Shown here: in pieces, positions 58,162-64,000 of the stretch
Numbering within the stretch: the stretch's first letter is position 1
Layout of the letters: each line of letters starts with the position of its first letter
Position numbers and translations under genes: made by a program
The notes under the pieces: model-generated
Database searches by the model: none
What the model saw: the letters and a program-made list of their open reading frames with translations, nothing else
Told to the model about the DNA's origin: nothing
Assembly: GCF_001612635.1 (NCBI RefSeq)
Contig: NZ_BDAV01000007.1
Coordinates: forward strand, 62,001-126,000
Direction of reading: 5' to 3'
DNA: 64,000 nucleotides
DNA from: Nocardia africana NBRC 100379
GTDB taxonomy: Bacteria; Actinomycetota; Actinomycetes; Mycobacteriales; Mycobacteriaceae

Positions 58162-58727
58162 GGCCGTTCCAGGCTCTTCGCGCCGACGGTGCGGGTCAGG
58201 CTGAAGATCGGCAGGCCGATCACCAGATGTTCGACGGCGGTGGACACCCCCACCCAGATGTCGCTGGACAGCGTCAGCGGGATGACCACCGCCGCGGCGA
58301 TGAGAATCCCGACGATCCACGAAAAGAACATGTCCGGCGACGGCGTGCCCAGATGCAACAGATACCAGAGCACACCGGCGAGCAGGGCGCACAGGAAAGC
58401 GACCACCGCGAACCAGTAGCCCTGCTCGGCCATCGGGTTCCAGACCCCGAACTTGCCGCTCTCGGTGGCGCGAGTGGCGATGACGTCGATGATCCACGCG
58501 CACAGCCACGCCGCCAGCGCGGTCACGATCGCGGTGGCGAGCACCCCGCCCGCGAACATGCCCACGTTGACCTCGGGCCGCCGCGGCGCCGCGGGCTGTG
58601 GTCCACCCGGGGTCCGGTAGGGCTGATAAGCGGGATCCTGCTGGTAGGCGGGGTCCTGATAGCCGCCGGGCTGATAACCGCTTTCGTACCGCGTGGTGTG
58701 CTGCTCACGCGGGTCGTGGGGATGCAC
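58158..58727 (-). CDS. Four-helix membrane protein with Pro/Gln/Tyr-rich N-terminus (DUF6069-like)
   Basis: The 189-residue protein begins with a repeat-like cytoplasmic segment (YQPGGYQDPAYQQDPAYQPY) and has four helices: about 55-80, 100-122, 132-152 and 160-180. APRRPEVNVGMFAGGVLATA and LAAWLCAWIIDVIATRA resemble the actinobacterial DUF6069 membrane proteins; the assignment is tentative and no function is known. Its GTG has GGAGGTGA (58734-58741), a full match to the anti-Shine-Dalgarno, unlike most neighbours. It overlaps the end of the convergent flavoprotein gene by four bases. Confidence 0.7.
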   Translation of the reverse strand: MHPHDPREQHTTRYESGYQPGGYQDPAYQQDPAYQPYRTPGGPQPAAPRRPEVNVGMFAGGVLATAIVTALAAWLCAWIIDVIATRATESGKFGVWNPMAEQGYWFAVVAFLCALLAGVLWYLLHLGTPSPDMFFSWIVGILIAAAVVIPLTLSSDIWVGVSTAVEHLVIGLPIFSLTRTVGAKSLERP

Positions 58728-58933
58728 CGCCGATCACCTCCGTCGAATTTGTGCCGAGTCTAGGGCCACACCCGCCGCTCGGCGCGCCTTCGGCATACCC
58801 GATGTCGCCACCGCGTACACCCGCGCGGCCTCCGGTCGCTCCGATCCGGCGCGGGCGCGTCCGCCATATCGACACGAGAGCACCGCCCTCGGCAACACGG
58901 GCCCGCTGTCTACGACGTCGACCTCGGAACACA

Positions 58934-58949
58934 TGTTATCCAGATCACA
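58934..58949. promoter_or_regulatory. CRP/GlxR-like site TGTTA-N6-TCACA upstream of the dehalogenase gene
   Basis: One base differs from TGTGA-N6-TCACA. If transcription starts at the ATG (TACGAT seven bases upstream), the site centres near -73, suitable for activation from a distance. Confidence 0.4.
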
Positions 58950-59014
58950 TCGCAGGATCGATAGCGTCGCCCGGCCGCGCGGCGCGCCGGGCGGCCGCCG
59001 ATACGATCGCGATC

Positions 59015-59713
59015 ATGAACGACCGGCCGAAGGCGCTGCTGTTCGACGTCCAGGGCACCGCCACGGATTTCCACTCCACCGTGGTGGCGGCGGCCGCCGC
59101 GACCCTCGGGCGGCGATATCCCGGCCGGGACTGGTCCGCATTCGTGAACGATTGGCGCGCAGCGTATTTCCGCGGCACCGCCGCGGTCGGTGACCACTGG
59201 GTCGGTGTCGATTCGATCTATCGCGCGGCACTCGACGAACTCCTCGCCGAGCGCGGGATGGATGTGCCCGCCAAGGCCCGCGCCGAACTGAATTCCGCGT
59301 GGAAGCGCCTGGATCCGTGGCCGGACGCGGTGCCGGGCCTGACCCGAATGCGACGCCGCTGCACCCTCGCGACGTTGTCGAATGCCGACGTCGACGCGGT
59401 CGTCAGCATCACCCGGCACTGCGATTTCCCGTGGCACGCCGTGTTCACGGCCGAGATGGCGGGTGCGCACAAACCCGATCCCCGCACCTACCGCATGGCC
59501 GCGCACTATCTCGGCGCGCAACCGGGTGAGATCATGATGGTCGCGAGCCACAAGTACGACATCCGCGCCGCGGCCGCCCTCGGCTTCCGCACCGCCTTCG
59601 TCGCGCGGCCGCTCGAATTCGGCGATCCGGCCCTGGCAGACACCGCGTTCAGCGACGAATTCGATATCAACGCCACCGATTTCGAGGATCTTGCCGACCA
59701 GCTGGGGTGCTGA
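59015..59713 (+). CDS. Haloacid dehalogenase type II-like HAD hydrolase
   Basis: The 232-residue protein has the HAD motifs: I, ALLFDVQGTATDF with nucleophile D11; II, TLATLSNADVD; III, the lysine in AGAHKPDPRTYRMAA; and IV, MMVASHKYDIRAAAALGFRT. The FDVQGT form and the S-H-x-x-D-I-x-A-A-x-x-x-G-x-x-T segment are those of type II L-2-haloacid dehalogenases. True dehalogenase activity is uncertain since other HAD enzymes share the motifs. The ATG at 59015 is preceded by TACGAT (59002-59007), a leaderless layout. It stands alone before a terminator. Confidence 0.87.
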   Translation: MNDRPKALLFDVQGTATDFHSTVVAAAAATLGRRYPGRDWSAFVNDWRAAYFRGTAAVGDHWVGVDSIYRAALDELLAERGMDVPAKARAELNSAWKRLDPWPDAVPGLTRMRRRCTLATLSNADVDAVVSITRHCDFPWHAVFTAEMAGAHKPDPRTYRMAAHYLGAQPGEIMMVASHKYDIRAAAALGFRTAFVARPLEFGDPALADTAFSDEFDINATDFEDLADQLGC

Positions 59714-59771
59714 ACCGCGTCCAGGTGTCGGATCGGACAGCGCGTCCGCCCGCATTCGACAATCGACGCAC

Positions 59772-59812
59772 TCGAGGTCCGGAACGCGCACGCCGCCCGT
59801 TCCGGACCTCGA
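59772..59812. terminator. Bidirectional terminator between the dehalogenase and MFS genes
   Basis: Arms TCGAGGTCCGGAAC and GTTCCGGACCTCGA form a perfect 14-bp stem with a 13-base loop between two convergent genes. Confidence 0.75.
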
Positions 59813-59826
59813 TTCACGTCGCGGTA

Positions 59827-61875
59827 TTACCCCGCGGGCGCCGGCTCGGCCGGCGGCGTGGCCTCGCCGGCTTCCGATTCGCCTGCGGCGGAAGCGCTTT
59901 CGGCAACCGCCACCGGCTGTGCCGATGCCTTCGTCCCGGCTTCGGATTCCGCCAATGCAACGAGTTCCTGCCGCACGCGCAGGTCGTGTTCGGCGGCATC
60001 GGCGGCGGCCCGCCTCGGACTCCAGCGCCCGGCCATCAGGAAGACGAACGGCAGGAACAGCACCTGGGCGATCAGGCAGATCCACCACCACTGCCGCCAC
60101 TGCACCGGTGAATCGGCTGCCGCCTGCTTGACCTCGGCGCCGTGCTCGGCGACATAGGCCAGATCATCGGCCGGCACCGAGGCCACCGCCTGCAATTGCG
60201 CTTGGGCGGTCACGAGTTTCGGGCCGACCGTGCTCGCGACGGCGAGCTGATCACGCGGAATCTGCTGCGTCGCGGTCAGTCGCCCCACCGCCTCGGCGGG
60301 ACCGATGCCGAATTTCGCCGCCACCTGACCGACCGCGGCACCCGCGGCCCGCCCGTCGCCCGGATTCGCCGCCAGGGCAACGAGAGTCGCCGGATCCACC
60401 GCCTGCAGGGTTGCCAACTCCTGCGGATAGCGCGCATTCAACGCGATCGTGGCCTGGATGTCGGCGGGTGACGCGCCGGTGAGCTTCGTCAATGCGGCCA
60501 TCTGAGCGGCCGGATCGGCGGGATTGCGGCCGAGTTGGGTCATGGTGTCGGCGCCGACGGTCTGGATGGTCGCCAGCTGCGGGCCGTATTGCGCCTGGAT
60601 CTCCTGCAGTCGCGGACCGTTGTTGACCAGCGGTCCGGCCGCGTCGACCACCATCAGCAGACCGAACAGCGTGAAGGTGACCACCGTGCGCAGCACACCA
60701 CCCCACACGGCCAGCCCGACCGCGGTCGCCGCCGGATTGTGGCGCTCCACGGTTTCCGTGAAGCTCGCCATCCAGGTGGCGTAGGCGATGCCGCCGCCGA
60801 CCGCGATGACCATCATCACCACCGCGAACGAGTAGTACCCGGTGTCGGGATGGTCGGTGTAGCCGAGAAAGACGTACACCCCGGCGATGCTGATCAGGGC
60901 GCCGGCGATCATGAACGGTTTGCGCACCTTCAGGAGGTCGGACACGATGCCGGTCACCACCAGGGCCACCGCGTTGGCGATCCAGTACCAGTTACCCAGC
61001 GCATTGGCCTGAGCCGGGGTGAAACCGAAATTCGTCGCCAGATACACCGGCAGGAACGAGACTATGGTGTAGAAGAATGCCAGGAAGATGCTGATGGCCA
61101 GGGCCGAGCCGACCACATCGATCCGCATCATCTGCCGCCACTGCCCGCGTTCGAGCGCCTCGACGTCCAGGCCCTTGGCCCGCGCCTCCACCAGCGCCCG
61201 GTCCCGCAGGCTCACCATCACCTGATCGCGCAGGCGCGGACTCAGTTCGCGCAACCCGATCACCGCGACCACCGCGACCACACAGCTGATCACACCACAC
61301 AGGCGGTAATGGAACTGCCAGTCCGGATGGCTGTCGAGGGTGCGGGCGGTGATCTCGCTGGTGACGAGGGCGCCGATCACCGGCCCGAGAGTCCAGAATC
61401 CCATCGCCGAGGCGCGGCCCAGCTGCGGGGAGAAGTCCCGGATCAATGCCGGAGTGGCCACCAGCACCGCGCCTTCGACCACGCTGACCACGCAGTAGAC
61501 GGCGAGATAGGCCATTTTCGTGGTGGTCGCCGGAAGGGCGAACAGGGTGAGCAGCGAACAGATCACCACCCCGTAGGCCACGATGTTGGCTCGTCCCCAG
61601 CGATCGAGCAGGCCCGCCGCCACCGAGGCCGCGGCGCCGAAGGCCGCGCCGATGATGAAGATCCACACGAAATAGGCGAACGAGAGGTGGAAGTAGGCGA
61701 TCAGCTGATTACCGACGGCGCCTGCGACGAAGAGCTGGTAGTACAGCACGATCGAGGTGATCACCACGAGCGTCAGATACCAGGAGCGGGCGGGAGTGTC
61801 GGGATAGTGCGGTAGTTTTCGCCGCCACAATCCGGTGAACAGGGTGGGAGCGGCTGCTGTCGAGGTCGAGCTCAT
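59827..61875 (-). CDS. MFS transporter with an additional repeat domain before the last helix
   Basis: The first 410 residues are an MFS transporter: LVVITSIVLYYQLFVAGAVG, GLLDRWGRANIVAYG (A-like motif) and LIRDFSPQLGRASAMGFWTL. Between the penultimate and last helices (about 410-593) sits a non-membrane region of three related units; L-A-T-I-Q-T-V-G-A-D-T and L-A-T-L-Q-A-V-D-P-A-T are 53 residues apart and LAVASTVG follows 57 later. A last helix (WWWICLIAQVLFLPFVFL) and an acidic/alanine tail complete 682 residues. ATG 61875 has GAAAGG upstream; the longer ORF is rejected. The substrate is unknown. Confidence 0.85.
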   Translation of the reverse strand: MSSTSTAAAPTLFTGLWRRKLPHYPDTPARSWYLTLVVITSIVLYYQLFVAGAVGNQLIAYFHLSFAYFVWIFIIGAAFGAAASVAAGLLDRWGRANIVAYGVVICSLLTLFALPATTTKMAYLAVYCVVSVVEGAVLVATPALIRDFSPQLGRASAMGFWTLGPVIGALVTSEITARTLDSHPDWQFHYRLCGVISCVVAVVAVIGLRELSPRLRDQVMVSLRDRALVEARAKGLDVEALERGQWRQMMRIDVVGSALAISIFLAFFYTIVSFLPVYLATNFGFTPAQANALGNWYWIANAVALVVTGIVSDLLKVRKPFMIAGALISIAGVYVFLGYTDHPDTGYYSFAVVMMVIAVGGGIAYATWMASFTETVERHNPAATAVGLAVWGGVLRTVVTFTLFGLLMVVDAAGPLVNNGPRLQEIQAQYGPQLATIQTVGADTMTQLGRNPADPAAQMAALTKLTGASPADIQATIALNARYPQELATLQAVDPATLVALAANPGDGRAAGAAVGQVAAKFGIGPAEAVGRLTATQQIPRDQLAVASTVGPKLVTAQAQLQAVASVPADDLAYVAEHGAEVKQAAADSPVQWRQWWWICLIAQVLFLPFVFLMAGRWSPRRAAADAAEHDLRVRQELVALAESEAGTKASAQPVAVAESASAAGESEAGEATPPAEPAPAG

Positions 61876-61969
61876 GGTCGAGATGCCTTTCTGGCCGCGG
61901 TATCTCGTCGCGGGAGGATCTCCGCTGATTCCGCACGAGCACCGGGTGGGAAAAGGGTAGCGGCCGAGC

Positions 61970-61983
61970 GTGATCCACATCAC
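61970..61983. promoter_or_regulatory. CRP/GlxR-like site GTGA-TCCACA-TCAC between the MFS and ABC genes
   Basis: The core GTGA-N6-TCAC is exact. On the minus strand TACCCT (61959-61954) is a possible -10 box for the MFS gene, so the site would sit over its -35 region. Confidence 0.5.
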
Positions 61984-62114
61984 TTTTCCGGCAACTCGAT
62001 CGAACCGACCGCTCCGATTGCGGGGCCCAAACCGACCGGTCAACGGTTGCCAGTGATTAGCAGTGCCGTCTTCCCGCTCGCTGACCTATCAGCTTGTCTG
62101 AGGAGTTTGCTACC

Positions 62115-62927
<813 letters not shown>

Positions 62928-62937
62928 AACAACCGAC

Positions 62938-62964
62938 CACAATCTTGTCATTGACAAGATTGTG
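62938..62964. promoter_or_regulatory. 27-bp perfect palindromic operator
   Basis: Arms CACAATCTTGTCA and TGACAAGATTGTG flank a single central T. The right arm contains a consensus -35 hexamer (TTGACA at 62951-62956). It follows the ABC gene and precedes the small monooxygenase-like gene. Confidence 0.75.
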
Positions 62965-62979
62965 CGGGCGTGCGATGTT
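62951..62979 (+). promoter_or_regulatory. Promoter TTGACA-N17-GATGTT for the ABM-like gene
   Basis: The -35 box is exact consensus at 62951-62956; after 17 bases comes GATGTT (62974-62979). Transcription would begin about 38 bases before the ATG at 63024. Confidence 0.55.
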
Positions 62980-63023
62980 GAGCAGGCCACAGCACCACCC
63001 CCGACTCGTCGAAAGTTCCCGCC

Positions 63024-63437
63024 ATGCCCACACTGCCCTGGGTCACCGTCGAGCGGCCCACCACCGATACCGTCCAGCTCATGGCCTCGCGGCTCGAAGT
63101 CCGGTCACTGCGGCACGTCCCCGGATTCCTCGCGACCTCGATCGTGCTGCGGCGCCAGGCCCGCCGCTCCCCCGGCGCACTCGGCGTCGCTCTGAAGGCC
63201 GATCTCACCCGCCGCACGTTCTGGACCCTCTCGGCCTGGACGGACCAGCAGGCGATCAGTGCCTACGCCCGCACCGATCCGCACGCCTCGGCCATCGTGC
63301 GCGCCCGCGCGGTGATGCGTGAATCGACCTTCGTCTTCTGGTCCGCCCCGGCCGCCGGCCTGCCGATCGAATGGCCCGAGGCGCAGCGCCGCATCGCCGA
63401 GGAACGCGAAAAACGAAGCAGCACAACCCCGTTGTGA
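63024..63437 (+). CDS. Dimeric alpha-beta barrel (ABM/DUF3291-like) protein
   Basis: The 137-residue protein has the short ferredoxin-like pattern of antibiotic-biosynthesis-monooxygenase-like proteins: VQLMASRLEVRSLRHVPGFL, then FWTLSAWTDQQAISAYARTD, PHASAIVRARAVMRESTFVF and W. The W-T-x-x-x-W-T-D and H-in-helix arrangement is typical of these heme- or quinone-handling proteins. Activity is not assignable. GAAAG lies before the ATG. The consensus promoter and the large palindrome over its -35 box suggest a gene held off until a specific signal; no regulator gene is adjacent in the window. Confidence 0.7.
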   Translation: MPTLPWVTVERPTTDTVQLMASRLEVRSLRHVPGFLATSIVLRRQARRSPGALGVALKADLTRRTFWTLSAWTDQQAISAYARTDPHASAIVRARAVMRESTFVFWSAPAAGLPIEWPEAQRRIAEEREKRSSTTPL

Positions 63438-63443
63438 TAGGAC

Positions 63444-64000
63444 TCAGTCGTCGACCGGCACCGATTCCGCGTGCCTGGCCGGCTGCTCGTCCTCGGGCGG
63501 TTCCCGCAGCCGCGCCACCTCCAGCACCCGCGAGCGGGCGGCGAACCAGCCGATGATCAGGGCCGGGATCAGGATCACCAGACTCGCCACCGTCCAGGTG
63601 CCGACCGGGTGATCGAAGGCCATCAACACCAGCATCGCGGCCAGGAAGGCCAGCGTCGCGATGCCGGTATAGGGCGCGCCGAACATCCGGAACGCGGGGC
63701 GTTCCATCTCACCACGCCGCCAGCGCCGCCACAGCGCCAGCTGGCACAGCACGATCGTCGCCCACGAGGACAGGATGCCCAGCGACGCGATGTTGAGCAC
63801 GATCTCGAAGGCGCGGGCCGGCACGATGTAGTTGAGCCAGATGCCGACCAGGGCGATCAGGCTGGTCAGCACGATGCCGCCGTAGGGCACACCGCGACTG
63901 TTCATCCGTGCGGTGAATCGCGGGGCGCTGCCGTTGACCGCCATCGAGCGCAGGATGCGCCCGGTGGAGTACAGACCGGCGTTGAGACTCGAGAACGCCG
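63444..64000 (-). CDS. ansP: Amino-acid permease, asparagine-permease-like (5' end outside window)
   Basis: The frame stays open past the ATG at 63944 to the window edge and reads [20 protein letters not shown] there, a strongly conserved block of the AnsP/GabP/CycA amino-acid-polyamine-organocation permeases. The remaining 185 residues show [40 protein letters not shown], a further pair of helices and an acidic, proline-rich tail. [17 protein letters not shown] and the WATIVLCQL helix are closest to AnsP, so asparagine is the likely substrate (moderate confidence). The 3' end lies seven bases from the convergent ABM-like gene. Confidence 0.8.
   Translation of the reverse strand, partial: AFSSLNAGLYSTGRILRSMAVNGSAPRFTARMNSRGVPYGGIVLTSLIALVGIWLNYIVPARAFEIVLNIASLGILSSWATIVLCQLALWRRWRRGEMERPAFRMFGAPYTGIATLAFLAAMLVLMAFDHPVGTWTVASLVILIPALIIGWFAARSRVLEVARLREPPEDEQPARHAESVPVDD

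Overview
The window comes from a high-GC actinobacterium of the Corynebacteriales, most likely Nocardia or a close relative (inference). The pointers are the GC-rich codon use with many GTG starts, the mycolata-type lipomannan mannosyltransferase MptB, and a gene order that follows the Mycobacterium tuberculosis block Rv1420 to Rv1466 (uvrC-rapZ-yvcK-whiA, gap-pgk-tpi, secG, tkt-tal-zwf-opcA-pgl, ctaB, qor, ctaA, ABC pair, mptB, sufR-B-D-C-S-U-T). Many genes, including ku, mptB, ctaA and fmdB-like, have a TANNNT-like -10 box 6-9 bases before the start codon and no Shine-Dalgarno, the layout of leaderless mRNAs.

Layout. 1-2050 is a decayed strip: the end of a PucR-type regulator, a scrap of an Xre-type regulator, a 47-codon ORF and an acyl-CoA synthetase broken exactly at its P-loop. 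2052-4508 holds ku, an RDD membrane protein and a secreted DUF4189 protein. 4596-11022 is the complete SUF iron-sulfur operon under SufR. Divergent to it, 11216-15709 carries mptB, an ABC exporter pair and ctaA (heme A synthase). 15732-21610 mixes a phosphotransferase, an FmdB zinc ribbon, a methyltransferase, a secreted cyclohexadienyl dehydratase (PheC type), qor and a membrane-anchored nuclease-like protein with an apparent 3' frameshift. ctaB (heme O synthase) is divergent from the pentose-phosphate operon tkt-tal-zwf-opcA-pgl (23238-29713), which supplies NADPH and pentoses.

29733-44336 is accessory DNA threaded between conserved core genes, with secG left as a single core gene inside it. 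It holds an epoxide-hydrolase-like protein divergent from an SDR across a KstR-type operator, a LysR/MFS pair, a TetR-controlled redox cluster (TetR, ene-reductase and SDR facing a CE1758/CE1759-type luciferase-like monooxygenase with its FMN reductase), a fused E1 alpha-beta thiamine dehydrogenase, a cytochrome P450 and a DUF574 methyltransferase.

44430-53077 returns to core genes: tpi-pgk-gap (one operon) and whiA-yvcK-rapZ-uvrC. Two DnaA-box-like sequences lie between gap and whiA. 53131-64000 is again accessory: LysR/symporter, a YcaQ-type protein, a KstD-like flavoprotein behind a second KstR-type site, a dehalogenase, an MFS transporter with an extra repeat domain, an orphan ABC ATPase, a small monooxygenase-like protein behind a 27-bp perfect palindrome, and the end of an asparagine-type permease.

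No rRNA, tRNA, CRISPR array or intact insertion sequence was seen. The most unusual material is regulatory (several precise operators over promoters) plus the TetR monooxygenase cluster and the MFS repeat domain. All functional calls are from reading protein motifs by eye; no database search was run.
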